From IMG/VR virus record IMGVR_UViG_3300042010_000106, positions 62,001 to 126,000 of that record: a DNA stretch of 64,000 nucleotides; one strand, given 5' to 3'. The notes beneath the pieces are model-generated. The model had not been told where the DNA came from. It saw only the letters and a list, made by a program, of their open reading frames with translations, and made no database searches. Shown here one piece after another: positions 8,440 to 16,411 of the stretch (positions are counted from its first letter, which is position 1; the number at the start of each line of letters is the position of its first letter). A program made the position numbers and the translations under genes. Source of the stretch: a virus.

Positions 8440-8691
8440 ATGCCCCGCGTAGCAAACTACCTGATTCATGCGTCCGGCTCGCTGACTAAGCTGGCTCAAG
8501 AATTGGAAACACGTAAACGTTTCTTGAGTGACGACGAAGTAAAAAGTCTGGCGTTGCTCGCGTATGAGGTTTCGCAATTGCGTGATAACTGCATACGGCG
8601 TTTACGTGCCGAGGGTAAGACCCACGAAGAAATCGCAAAGCTGTTCAAAATTAGCGCAAGCCGCGTATGTCAAATCAACGCAAGTAAATAA
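8440..8691 (+). CDS. small helix-turn-helix protein, sigma region-4-like
   Basis: 83 aa. The C-terminal third (RAEGKTHEEIAKLFKISASR followed by VCQI) is a helix-turn-helix of the sigma-70 region 4 / response-regulator type; the rest is helical. Likely a DNA-binding regulator. It sits just upstream of the 667-aa gene and may control it; this is inference from position only. Confidence 0.8.
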   Translation: MPRVANYLIHASGSLTKLAQELETRKRFLSDDEVKSLALLAYEVSQLRDNCIRRLRAEGKTHEEIAKLFKISASRVCQINASK

Positions 8692-8705
8692 CTAGGAAGC
8701 AACAA

Positions 8706-10709
8706 ATGAAAAACTTTTCTGTTTTCGGTAAAGCAGTTCACAGCGCCTACGCCACCATTCTGCAAAACGACGCAGGCCGTAAGGATTCCGTTTTCGTGGT
8801 GGACATTACCGGCGACGAATTGTGGGCGCACTATCTCGCATCTTTCCCGGAAGGCACCAACCCGATTTTCCGCACGCGCACTGAATACGATTGTTCGTGC
8901 TGCCGCAACTTCATCAAAAACATCGGCGCGGTTGTCAGTATCAAAGACGGCAAGTTGCAATCGGTTTGGGATATCGAAATCGACGACGAACTTTTCCAGA
9001 CCATCGCCGATTCCATGTCGAAGCTCGTAAAGTCGCTGAACATTGCTGCACCTTTCATGGTGAGCGAACCGGCGTACGGCGCTGAAGTGACCCACCACAA
9101 AGACGAAACGTGGCACCACTTCCACGCAAAAGTGCCAACCATTTTCATGTGGAAGCACAACGAAAGCAATTACATTGGCGAGCGCAAAAACGACTTCGAA
9201 GGTTTGAAGCGTTCGATCAAAGAAATCGACAACGATGCAATTGAACAAGTGGCCGATTTGATCGACCAAGATTCGCTGCACAAAGGCCCGGAATACAAAG
9301 GCAAAGTTGACCTGCTGCGTAAGCTGAAAGCGGCGTACGAGAAACTGAAAACCAAACGCGCACGTGAACTGTTTCTGTGGGCGAACGCCAAGCCGGGTAC
9401 GCGTATTCACAGCACCGTTATCGGTACGCTGTTGGTTGATCTTTCGACCGGTGAAGACCTCGAAATCGCCGTGAAGAAATTCGAAGACAAAGTGAGCGGC
9501 ACCAACTTCAAACGTTCGAAAGCGCTGGTCACTCAAAAGATGATCGACGAAGCGCAAAAGCTCGTTGAAAAGTTGGGCATCGAAGATTCGCTCGCACGTC
9601 GTTTTGCAGTGCGCGAAGATATCAGCGTTAACGACGTTCTGTTCGTTGATGGTTCGGTGAAAAAGAAACTGCTGGGCGGTGCGTTCGACTCGATCAAACC
9701 AACCAAGAAAAACGTTCCTGTTCTGACGGACTTGATCGAAGATATCAGCATCAAAGATTTCCTGAGCAAAGTTCTGCCGAAAGCGGATACGGTCGAAGTG
9801 TTTGTGCAGAATGAACATCAACCAACTTTCGTTTCGCTGATTGCCCCGGTGAATGCCGATTCGAAACCGCTGTTCAAATGGGATAACGGTTTTTCGTGGG
9901 CGTACACTGGTGACGCTACTGAATCCATCCGTGAGCGTGTGAAGAAAGCAGGCGGCAAAGTTGACGGCGATATTCGTATTTCGCTGTCGTGGCACAACGC
10001 AACCGACCTCGATCTGAGCCTGCACAAAAACGGCGCGCACATTTACTACCACAACCGTAATGAGTTCGGCGCTACGCTCGACCTCGACATGAACGGTATC
10101 GACAAGAAAGATTCCGTTGCACCGGTAGAAAACATTGTGTGGCCGCGTCTGGCAAATGCACAACCGGGTACGTACTCGATTGTTGTGCACAACTATGCCA
10201 CACGTGCGACCGCCAACGTCGGCTTTGAAGTTGAAGTCGAAGTGATGGGCAAGCTGTACAGCTACGAAAATGCGAAAGGTTTGCGCGACAACGAGAAAGT
10301 GAAAATCGGCGAAGTAATTATCGCGAAAGGTGGCGAAGTTACTGTCGTTGGTTTGACCGAAGGTGGAGCGTCCAATGAGAAATGGGGCGTGCACACCGAG
10401 ACTTGGACGCCGGTTGATTTGATCACCCGTTCGCCAAACTTCTGGAACGATCAGAAGATCGGTCACGAACACATTTTCTTCATGCTGAAAAATTGCGTAC
10501 GTGATGATAGCGCACGCGGTTTCTACAACGAATACCTGCGTGATGATTTGAATACGCATCGCAAAGTGTTCGAAGTAGTTGGTGCGCAAATGCGTGTGGC
10601 TCCGAACGACCAGCAACTGAGCGGCCTTGGTTTCTCGATCACCAAGCGTGACGAAATCAAAGTGCGCGTGAAGGGTGCGACTAACCGCGTTCTGAACGTG
10701 AAGTTTTAA
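8706..10709 (+). CDS. conserved phage/bacterial protein with C-terminal DUF2135/YfaP-like domain
   Basis: 667 aa, the largest product here. The N-terminal region contains a conserved stretch DELWAHYLASFPEGTNPIFR followed by a CSCC cysteine cluster (~residues 62-65). Residues ~418-520 (RISLSWHNATDLDLSLHKNG...HIYYHNR...LDLDMNG...VENIVWP) match the beta-sandwich pattern of DUF2135/YfaP-like proteins. I recall relatives of the whole protein in other phages and bacteria, without known function. Clean start with AGGAAGC upstream. The recurring decamer AACTGTAAAG overlaps its stop. It is followed by a coiled-coil gene, likely its partner, then a terminator. Confidence 0.9.
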   Translation: MKNFSVFGKAVHSAYATILQNDAGRKDSVFVVDITGDELWAHYLASFPEGTNPIFRTRTEYDCSCCRNFIKNIGAVVSIKDGKLQSVWDIEIDDELFQTIADSMSKLVKSLNIAAPFMVSEPAYGAEVTHHKDETWHHFHAKVPTIFMWKHNESNYIGERKNDFEGLKRSIKEIDNDAIEQVADLIDQDSLHKGPEYKGKVDLLRKLKAAYEKLKTKRARELFLWANAKPGTRIHSTVIGTLLVDLSTGEDLEIAVKKFEDKVSGTNFKRSKALVTQKMIDEAQKLVEKLGIEDSLARRFAVREDISVNDVLFVDGSVKKKLLGGAFDSIKPTKKNVPVLTDLIEDISIKDFLSKVLPKADTVEVFVQNEHQPTFVSLIAPVNADSKPLFKWDNGFSWAYTGDATESIRERVKKAGGKVDGDIRISLSWHNATDLDLSLHKNGAHIYYHNRNEFGATLDLDMNGIDKKDSVAPVENIVWPRLANAQPGTYSIVVHNYATRATANVGFEVEVEVMGKLYSYENAKGLRDNEKVKIGEVIIAKGGEVTVVGLTEGGASNEKWGVHTETWTPVDLITRSPNFWNDQKIGHEHIFFMLKNCVRDDSARGFYNEYLRDDLNTHRKVFEVVGAQMRVAPNDQQLSGLGFSITKRDEIKVRVKGATNRVLNVKF

Positions 10710-10717
10710 CTGTAAAG
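10708..10717 (+). promoter_or_regulatory. AACTGTAAAG decamer, intergenic copy
   Basis: Exact copy of a strand-biased decamer, at the start of a 51-base gap that also contains an A/T-rich stretch (CTTAAATAAATAGG) before the next gene. A promoter or processing role is possible but unproven. Confidence 0.4.
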
Positions 10718-10760
10718 ATCAACCGCAACACAAACACTCTCTTAAATAAATAGGTGCTTT

Positions 10761-11165
10761 ATGACTACCGTAACTACCAACATTTTCGAACAAGCTTCGC
10801 GTACCAAACTGCGTATCAATACCACTATCGGCAACCTGAGCGTTGAAGACCTGTGGGAACTGCCACTGACCAGCGCGAACAAAGTAAACCTCGATGCAAT
10901 CGCGGTTGACCTGAATCGCCAAATCAAGGCCACCGCAGAAGAAAGCTTCGTGAAGTCGGCGAAGAAAGACGAAGTGCTGCAACTGCGTTTCGACATCGTG
11001 AAGCACATCATCGAAACCCGCGTTGAAGAAAACAAAGCGAAGACCGAACTGAAACAACGCGAATCGCAACTGAGCAAAATCGACGATATCATCGCCAAGA
11101 AGAAAGACGCGGCGCTGGAAAATCTGTCGCTGGAAGAGCTGGAAAAACTGCGCGCTGGTGTTTAA
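10761..11165 (+). CDS. hypothetical coiled-coil protein
   Basis: 134 aa, almost entirely helical; ~75-125 is a charged coiled coil (ETRVEENKAKTELKQRE...LEELEKLR). Preceded by AATAGGTGCTTT. Closed by an intrinsic terminator. Encoded directly after the 667-aa protein with codon choice like it, suggesting high expression and a joint role; function unknown. Confidence 0.9.
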   Translation: MTTVTTNIFEQASRTKLRINTTIGNLSVEDLWELPLTSANKVNLDAIAVDLNRQIKATAEESFVKSAKKDEVLQLRFDIVKHIIETRVEENKAKTELKQRESQLSKIDDIIAKKKDAALENLSLEELEKLRAGV

Positions 11166-11179
11166 CGCGTAAAACAGTT

Positions 11180-11215
11180 TGCACGTTCTGTTCAAAGACG
11201 TGCACCTTTATTTTC
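11180..11215 (+). terminator. intrinsic terminator
   Basis: TGCACGT pairs with ACGTGCA (7 bp, 11-base loop), followed by CCTTTATTTTC. Ends the unit carrying the 667-aa and coiled-coil genes. Confidence 0.75.
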
Positions 11216-11245
11216 TGTACCCTCCCTTTTATTTTGAGGCGCATC

Positions 11246-11485
11246 ATGGAATTACCAAATGCTTACGGCCCTAATGTGTTCATGCACGATGGTGAAGAAC
11301 ATACGATGGAACGCACGCCGGGTTCGTTCAAAATCTGGACGAACAAAGACGGCGACGATACGTTTCACATGGTTGATTTTTCCGATGGCTGCTATCGCGC
11401 AGACATGCCTGTAAGTCTGGAAACGCTGAAAGCCATGCGAGCTGAAATTGACCGCTACGTTACCGAGGCAGAAAAGAATGGCTGA
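11246..11485 (+). CDS. small hypothetical protein
   Basis: 79 aa, beta-rich first half (EHTMERTPGSFKIWTNKDG) and a helical C-terminus. ATG chosen because GAGGC sits five bases upstream; the in-frame TTG four codons earlier overlaps that site. First gene after a terminator, so a promoter is expected in the preceding ~40 bases, but none is clear. Family unknown. Confidence 0.82.
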   Translation: MELPNAYGPNVFMHDGEEHTMERTPGSFKIWTNKDGDDTFHMVDFSDGCYRADMPVSLETLKAMRAEIDRYVTEAEKNG

Positions 11486-11960
11486 GTTCATTCACAAGAT
11501 TGACGAAATGAAACTGAAGTTCATGCGCCAGAAATTGGGTGACGTGACTTTGGAAGATTGTGTAGCGTTGGCACAACAAGCTGAAGGTTATTTAGAATTC
11601 ATGCCTGTCACTGACCCGGCTTGGCAGCACTTCACCGCCGAGCGCTATCAGTGGTGGCGTTATGCGTGGTTGATTTCCAGCGAGACGGGATTAGTAGACC
11701 TCACGTCTCCGCACGTAAAGTTTCGCACTTTCCTTGTGGGGTTTCCGAAGAAGCAACCAAATCTCGATGATTGCATTTACCGCGATTGGTTGAGGGCGAA
11801 AGAGGAAACAGAAATCACGGTGGAGTTCGCGGTTTATATGCCGGTGTATCTGCGTGACAATGAAATTGTTAGCTACGCCATCGACATGTACCACAAGTGC
11901 TGCAACATTAACGGTCGCCTGCAAAATATCGAAATGCTGGAAACCGAAACTGAAAACTAA
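11478..11960 (+). CDS. hypothetical protein
   Basis: 160 aa, Trp/Tyr-rich centre (WQHFTAERYQWWRYAW), soluble. Start overlaps the previous gene by 8 bases; TAAGGACAATG follows its stop. No family recognised. Confidence 0.87.
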   Translation: MAEFIHKIDEMKLKFMRQKLGDVTLEDCVALAQQAEGYLEFMPVTDPAWQHFTAERYQWWRYAWLISSETGLVDLTSPHVKFRTFLVGFPKKQPNLDDCIYRDWLRAKEETEITVEFAVYMPVYLRDNEIVSYAIDMYHKCCNINGRLQNIEMLETETEN

Positions 11961-11970
11961 GGACAATGAT

Positions 11971-12249
11971 ATGTATCGCGACGAAGTAGGTGAACACGAA
12001 GAATTTTTCATCAACGTGTTTTGCAGCCGTGGGCAAATTCGCACTGACAATGGAACACAGGGCATCGACGATTTCAAATCGTTGTTCGACGCAGAAGGCG
12101 CGTTGAAACCTGAATACATGGAATGTATCGGGCGTTACATGATTCGCATGACCCCGGCCTGTTACACGGACGCATGCCGTTTGTTTTACGGTAGCGAAAT
12201 GCAACGCATCACCGGCACACCTGCCACCAAAATGTGGAGCAGCAAATGA
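11971..12249 (+). CDS. small hypothetical protein
   Basis: 92 aa, alpha/beta, no motif. ATG after TAAGGACAATGAT; a longer in-frame reading would start deep inside the neighbour and lacks a ribosome site. Overlaps the next start (ATGA). Confidence 0.85.
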   Translation: MYRDEVGEHEEFFINVFCSRGQIRTDNGTQGIDDFKSLFDAEGALKPEYMECIGRYMIRMTPACYTDACRLFYGSEMQRITGTPATKMWSSK

Positions 12250-13019
12250 GCGCGCATTGTGTTGAACGTCACGGCAACGTTTTCTATTACGAAGGCACTC
12301 CCGGCGACCACGTTAGCAATAACATCAAGCAAGTGATTGCAGACCTGCAAGAAAAGCACGCTGCAATGCTTTTGAAATTCGTGATGGTCAAAGGTTCTGC
12401 TGAGCCTGTCGATTTGACCGGCATTCTGAAGTTCAACGGTAAAGAAATTCCCATGACGCGTATGTCGAATTGGGAACACGTGGAACAAGAATGGCACCGC
12501 CTGTGTGATGAAGAATCGGAACGCTGGCGCGCAAGCCCCGAGGGCATCGCCTACGCCGCCGAACGCGAAGCAGCGCGGGTAGCACGTCAAGAAGAAATGA
12601 ACGTGCTGTGGCCGAAGCTACAGGCGGTGCTACAGGAATATATCGACCTGAAGCCCGACGAAGGTGTGCAGCCGACCGGCACCGTCGCCGTTGCCCTGTT
12701 CGATTTGCTGGCCCCGTACATTCTGCTTTCCGATTGGAGCAACATCGAAACGTACCGGAAAGAATGCGTGGAATTGCTGAAGCAGTGCAATTACAAATCC
12801 GGTGAATATATCGGCCCTGCTGAATTGATCGACAGCGGTTACAAACAACGCGCTTTCATTGCCGGTCGATTGATCAGCGATTTCGAACAAGCGGGTTGCT
12901 TCCAACCGATTCTGGAACACATGATCATCAAAGCGCAGTTGAATACGCACAATCCAATTCCGTACAAACCTGCTGTTCGACCACCGCGTGGCAAAAGCCC
13001 TTTCGACACGGAACAATAA
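12246..13019 (+). CDS. hypothetical protein
   Basis: 257 aa. Central helix rich in Glu/Arg/Ala (ERWRASPEGIAYAAEREAAR) followed by a long helical region; C-terminus basic and Pro-rich (PAVRPPRGKSPF). No known domain. ATGA overlap with the gene before; one base separates it from the next. Confidence 0.87.
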   Translation: MSAHCVERHGNVFYYEGTPGDHVSNNIKQVIADLQEKHAAMLLKFVMVKGSAEPVDLTGILKFNGKEIPMTRMSNWEHVEQEWHRLCDEESERWRASPEGIAYAAEREAARVARQEEMNVLWPKLQAVLQEYIDLKPDEGVQPTGTVAVALFDLLAPYILLSDWSNIETYRKECVELLKQCNYKSGEYIGPAELIDSGYKQRAFIAGRLISDFEQAGCFQPILEHMIIKAQLNTHNPIPYKPAVRPPRGKSPFDTEQ

Positions 13020-13020
13020 A

Positions 13021-13308
13021 ATGATTCACTCTAGCCTGAAACGCGCAAGCATTGCCGACGCCTTGCAAGCGATCAAGACCGCAATTAACGGTCGCATTAT
13101 TTCGCACATGTCCGAGGCTGATTTGCGACCGAGCGAAATGGCGCAAACAATGATGACGGATTTGATTACGATCCAACGTCTGACTGCTTATCAGCTCGAC
13201 GGCTACACCGTTGACGATATGGTTGCTTACGTAATGCGTCTCGGCTACGTTGCGCAAACCGCCTGTGACCAAGACGGAAAATTGACCTTCACTTTCTCCA
13301 AGGCGTAA
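13021..13308 (+). CDS. small hypothetical protein
   Basis: 95 aa, helical, ending in two beta strands (GKLTFTFSKA). Start directly after the previous stop. No family recognised. Confidence 0.85.
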   Translation: MIHSSLKRASIADALQAIKTAINGRIISHMSEADLRPSEMAQTMMTDLITIQRLTAYQLDGYTVDDMVAYVMRLGYVAQTACDQDGKLTFTFSKA

Positions 13309-13310
13309 TC

Positions 13311-13652
13311 ATGAAATTCAATATGGATGCAGCACGCGCCAAATTCGGCCAGTGGCTGATTGTTTCGATTATCTCCGGCAATACCAAAGCAGACCCGGAA
13401 GCAGAACAACGCTTTGACCAGTTGATCAACGCGCCGGGTTACGACAGCTCCAAGCTCGACCTGAAGTTGATGGTCAACGGTCTGCCATTCGATTTGATGG
13501 ACGACACCCTTGAGGCAGTCGAAAAACATATCGACGACGAAATTGAAGAGCGTTCGCGGGCTTCGGCGTTAGCCATCAAGAAAATGGAAGCGCTGAAAAT
13601 TCTGCTGGACATGGGCGAAGAGGATATCGAGGAATTCCTCAATGGCGCTTGA
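13311..13652 (+). CDS. hypothetical protein
   Basis: 113 aa, acidic helical C-terminus (MGEEDIEEFLNGA). Two bases after the previous stop; AAGGCG is the likely ribosome site. It overlaps the MqsA-like gene by 11 bases. An antitoxin-type regulator next to a ~110-aa partner invites a toxin/antitoxin reading, but I see no MqsR/RelE feature in it. Confidence 0.85.
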   Translation: MKFNMDAARAKFGQWLIVSIISGNTKADPEAEQRFDQLINAPGYDSSKLDLKLMVNGLPFDLMDDTLEAVEKHIDDEIEERSRASALAIKKMEALKILLDMGEEDIEEFLNGA

Positions 13653-13872
13653 TGAACTGTCGCGAAAACGGAACGCTAACATTGTTAGAACCGTTCGCGA
13701 AGAATTGAAAATCACACAGCAACAAGCAACGGCAATTTTCGGTGGTGGGCCTAACGCATTCTACCGGTATGAGAAAGGGCAAGAAGCCGTACCGCAACCC
13801 CTGTTAATTCTCATGCAGCTTTTGCAAAAACATCCTGAGCTTTTCTATCAAATAAAACTCCAACGTGTGTAG
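13642..13872 (+). CDS. MqsA/HigA-type helix-turn-helix protein (orphan antitoxin-like)
   Basis: 76 aa. Residues ~14-66 (VRTVREELKITQQQATAIFG, then GPNAFYRYEKGQ and LLQKHPEL) match the C-terminal DNA-binding domain of MqsA-family antitoxins: a helix-turn-helix in which Asn and Arg contact DNA. The N-terminal zinc domain of true MqsA that binds the toxin is absent. Known role of the family: operator binding and toxin-gene repression. Here it could regulate phage genes or act on host MqsRA operators; both are inference. Confidence 0.85.
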   Translation: MALDELSRKRNANIVRTVREELKITQQQATAIFGGGPNAFYRYEKGQEAVPQPLLILMQLLQKHPELFYQIKLQRV

Positions 13873-13881
13873 GTGATGACC

Positions 13882-14187
13882 ATGGCAATCAGTATGGTGG
13901 CGACCGACGCGGAAGGGAACGAAATTGATTACGGCCTGCTGTTCGAACGGACTGGCGGTGAAATCAAATACGATCCTTGGTACACCGATGTAAACAACGA
14001 AGAGGTTCAGAATATTCTGCGCCAGTTCTTCGACGGTAGCGGCAGTGTGACTCCGATTGTTTCTGCAACTCTGAAAGCTTTCATTGAGCGTCACGATTTC
14101 AAATTCGATGACGACATTGTGAAGCTGTACTACGGCATCATTGCCCGTGGTGCCGGTGGTGAACCTGTCGAAGCAATGTGGCGATGA
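13882..14187 (+). CDS. hypothetical protein
   Basis: 101 aa, mixed alpha/beta. Three possible starts lie close together (GTG 13873, ATG 13876, ATG 13882); the last is best spaced from TAGGTG. No family recognised. Stop overlaps the next start (ATGA). Confidence 0.78.
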   Translation: MAISMVATDAEGNEIDYGLLFERTGGEIKYDPWYTDVNNEEVQNILRQFFDGSGSVTPIVSATLKAFIERHDFKFDDDIVKLYYGIIARGAGGEPVEAMWR

Positions 14188-14402
14188 TGCGTGACGTGGT
14201 TGTCTTGGATTCTGTTAGCGGGGAGCTGAAAGAAACCAAAGTTTGTGTCAACCCTTCTACGCAACTCTCAAACATTTGCAATCCGATTATCATCCGTGCC
14301 GACGTGCACGGCTTAGCAATGCCTCAACTGCTTTTGAAAAAACCGAAAACGAATTTTCATGCAGGCACGCGGAACGGCATGCCGCTGAAACGTCGGAAAT
14401 AA
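14184..14402 (+). CDS. small hypothetical basic protein
   Basis: 72 aa, lysine/arginine-rich tail (NGMPLKRRK), with central beta strands. Coupled by ATGA. Followed by a 107-base gap, so it probably ends a unit. No known family. Confidence 0.78.
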   Translation: MMRDVVVLDSVSGELKETKVCVNPSTQLSNICNPIIIRADVHGLAMPQLLLKKPKTNFHAGTRNGMPLKRRK

Positions 14403-14509
14403 AAGGTCATTCAATCCTGTCAGCGAATTATTTGGACTGACAACGTACATGGGGTACACAACCAAAACACTAACCTGTTTAACGAGCCTACGGGCTTAAA
14501 GAGAAAAGT
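14403..14509 (+). other. 107-base intergenic region with two short hairpins
   Basis: TGTCAG (14418-14423) can pair with CTGACA (14437-14442). AGCC/GGCT around TACG (14485-14496) lies just before the next gene. No T-tract, so not a clear terminator. GAGAAAAG precedes the ATG. A promoter is expected here but no convincing -35/-10 pair is seen. Confidence 0.4.
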
Positions 14510-14707
14510 ATGATTCTTCTACTCGACAAAGAAATGGAAGACTACCTAAAAGCTGCATACGATGCGGGAGTCACGGCTGGTCTGTATGATGATGCGTATG
14601 ACATCGGCACACGGGACAAGTCAATTGCACCGCTCATGGAAACCATCAAGTCTAGATCGGTAATTATTGATGTTCACGTATCTACTCAACACAAAAAGAA
14701 AAGCTAA
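14510..14707 (+). CDS. small hypothetical protein
   Basis: 65 aa, helical and acidic at the N-terminus. The sequence DAGVTAGLYDDAYDIGTRD is the most structured part; family unknown. Its end overlaps the next gene by ~38 bases. Confidence 0.75.
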   Translation: MILLLDKEMEDYLKAAYDAGVTAGLYDDAYDIGTRDKSIAPLMETIKSRSVIIDVHVSTQHKKKS

Positions 14708-14909
14708 ATGGTTGATCTTCACGTCAGCCATTTACGTACTGGTTTCGTTCTATTTTGTTTTCTTCGTAGAGAGCGGCTGGTACGACAACAAAGAAATAAT
14801 CCAGATAGTCTGGCTCGCCATCACGTCAACGCCTCTGTGGATTCGTCCGCTTGGCAATTGGGTTTTTGAGAGAGGTGTAAAATGTTCAAATTCGACTACG
14901 AAAAATTAG
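14670..14909 (+). CDS. small membrane protein
   Basis: 79 aa with a clear transmembrane stretch (~14-33, WLIFTSAIYVLVSFYFVFF) and a second hydrophobic run (~44-58). The start is uncertain: ATG 14670 has no good ribosome site, and ATG/TTG choices all overlap the upstream gene. An out-of-frame reading from ATG 14708 gives an Arg-rich, non-hydrophobic peptide and is less likely. Confidence 0.65.
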   Translation: MFTYLLNTKRKAKWLIFTSAIYVLVSFYFVFFVESGWYDNKEIIQIVWLAITSTPLWIRPLGNWVFERGVKCSNSTTKN

Positions 14910-15286
14910 CGGAGTTTCTACCCGGCTCGTTCATGCCGACTGACGAAACCCTGACCCGCATCGAACAGTACATGAACGAAGCGCACGTGCACACGTTGCC
15001 TGTATACCCGGATGCACCTGAAAAGGTCTACTTCAATCCGCAAAAGTTCCGCAAAATGACGTTCGCGGATTTGGTTGAGTGTGCTGGCAAATACGTGCTG
15101 CAACGTCAAGTGTGGATTCCAATCGACGGCAGCAAGTTTTCCAATTCGTGGTACGCCGCAGAATCCACGTATGCGTTGTCTGAAGAAGTACGCGCTGACC
15201 ACGCAAAGCTAGGCGTAAAACTGGTTCGTTACGAATGCGAAAACGATCCTGCTTTTGAATTCAACAACTGCATGAGGTTGCCATGA
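14882..15286 (+). CDS. hypothetical protein
   Basis: 134 aa, soluble. GAGAGGTGTAAA upstream gives a strong start inside the end of the previous gene. Mixed alpha/beta; no motif. Stop overlaps the next start (ATGA). Confidence 0.88.
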   Translation: MFKFDYEKLAEFLPGSFMPTDETLTRIEQYMNEAHVHTLPVYPDAPEKVYFNPQKFRKMTFADLVECAGKYVLQRQVWIPIDGSKFSNSWYAAESTYALSEEVRADHAKLGVKLVRYECENDPAFEFNNCMRLP

Positions 15287-15519
15287 CAACTACTGTTGAA
15301 CAAATAGAAGACATGATCGGAAAGCAGATTCAAGAAGTCATTTGGTTCAAAGCGCCGGGTGACACTGTTGTTGACGTGAGCCTGTCGGTTATCACGAAAG
15401 CAATTGAAGCTGCCGAAACGTATCACGATCTAAACGAAATTCTCGACACGCTCGACATTCCATATTGCTATGTGAATGTGCTGGGCGCTGTTGGACATCT
15501 GAACCGCTGGAGTACCTAA
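15283..15519 (+). CDS. small hypothetical protein
   Basis: 78 aa, acidic, helical N-terminus (VEQIEDMIGKQIQEVIW). Coupled on both sides. No recognised family. Confidence 0.82.
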   Translation: MTTTVEQIEDMIGKQIQEVIWFKAPGDTVVDVSLSVITKAIEAAETYHDLNEILDTLDIPYCYVNVLGAVGHLNRWST

Positions 15520-15520
15520 A

Positions 15521-15787
15521 ATGGCCCGCGCATTTTTCGACAAAGACCCGAACGCTAATCTGGAAAACGGTGTGCTGTATCACGCTGCCGGTTTGGTAGA
15601 TAGCAACCACATGATCAACGATGAACCGTCGATCAGCGGCAAAGACTACGCCGTTACGTTCATTGATCCTTGGGGCCAGTTGCAACACGCTTGGCGCGCC
15701 AAAGGTGACATCGTTACGTACGAACTGTGCGAAGGTGATGCACAGATTCTACAAGCCGCTTTTGACGCACTGGAAACAAAACCATGA
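15521..15787 (+). CDS. small hypothetical protein
   Basis: 88 aa, beta-rich centre (SGKDYAVTFIDPWGQLQHAW). One base after the previous stop, ATGA overlap with the next. No known family. Confidence 0.82.
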   Translation: MARAFFDKDPNANLENGVLYHAAGLVDSNHMINDEPSISGKDYAVTFIDPWGQLQHAWRAKGDIVTYELCEGDAQILQAAFDALETKP

Positions 15788-16170
15788 TTGACTTTGAAAG
15801 ACTGCATTCGTTTCTGCCGGTCTATGCGTACGAATACGAAACCATTGGTGAGACGGTAGACGAAATCACCTATTGGTATCCGCACCAACATCCGGTGGGA
15901 ACGAAACCGCCTGAAGGTTGGACGCGCATTGACCGTGCCGACGAATTCACCCCTGCGCAGTATGCAGCGTTGAAAGCGTTCGAAGAATCGCAATGGTTTC
16001 CGGCAACCGTGGAACCAGAAGAGGAAGCCACTTATATCGTGGAGCTGAATGGCGTTGCAACGAGTGCGTATTTCCGCAAACAAATTCTGTTTGATAGTTG
16101 GGATCAAGGTTGGATCAAGCTCGGAAAATCCGTAGCACCAACACGCTGGCGCCATTTCCCGAAACTGTAA
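15784..16170 (+). CDS. hypothetical protein
   Basis: 128 aa, Trp/Tyr-rich, acidic middle, basic C-terminus (GKSVAPTRWRHFPKL). The stop codon lies inside an exact AACTGTAAAG decamer (16163-16172) that also supplies AAAGG to the next gene. Family unknown. Confidence 0.85.
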   Translation: MIDFERLHSFLPVYAYEYETIGETVDEITYWYPHQHPVGTKPPEGWTRIDRADEFTPAQYAALKAFEESQWFPATVEPEEEATYIVELNGVATSAYFRKQILFDSWDQGWIKLGKSVAPTRWRHFPKL

Positions 16171-16182
16171 AGGTTACTCACG

Positions 16183-16383
16183 ATGTCGTACACCAGAATA
16201 CTTTGCATGTTCGTAGTGCCGTTTTTCATTATCCAGATGATGGCAACCGCTTCAACCGTTCCAAGACCGTGGGTGCTGGAATATTTCGGCACTCACACAA
16301 ATTTCGCATTGGTTAGTACCGTGATGTTGCTCGTTTTAGCATTTTCCACGAACTGGCTTTGCCGACGATACAAAAAGCGATAA
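16183..16383 (+). CDS. small two-helix membrane protein
   Basis: 66 aa with hydrophobic stretches at ~5-22 and ~40-57 and a positively charged tail (CRRYKKR), so both ends are probably cytoplasmic. AAAGGTT upstream. Holin-like size and topology, but no lysis gene is nearby; function unknown. Confidence 0.8.
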   Translation: MSYTRILCMFVVPFFIIQMMATASTVPRPWVLEYFGTHTNFALVSTVMLLVLAFSTNWLCRRYKKR

Positions 16384-16411
16384 CCAAAAATTTAGGACAA
16401 GGAAATATCCC

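Noticed and set aside
8670-10616. 648-codon open frame on the - strand opposite the 667-aa gene
   Set aside because: It is the mirror of a strongly codon-biased + strand gene; no ribosome site, odd composition rich in Phe/Val/His, and all neighbours are on the + strand.
13311-13872. Complete MqsR/MqsA toxin-antitoxin pair
   Set aside because: The upstream 113-aa product shows no RelE/MqsR-like pattern and the MqsA-like protein lacks the toxin-binding domain, so only an orphan regulator is supported.
14708-14872. Alternative ORF from ATG 14708
   Set aside because: Gives an Arg-rich peptide without the membrane helix seen in the overlapping frame; the hydrophobic reading is more plausible.
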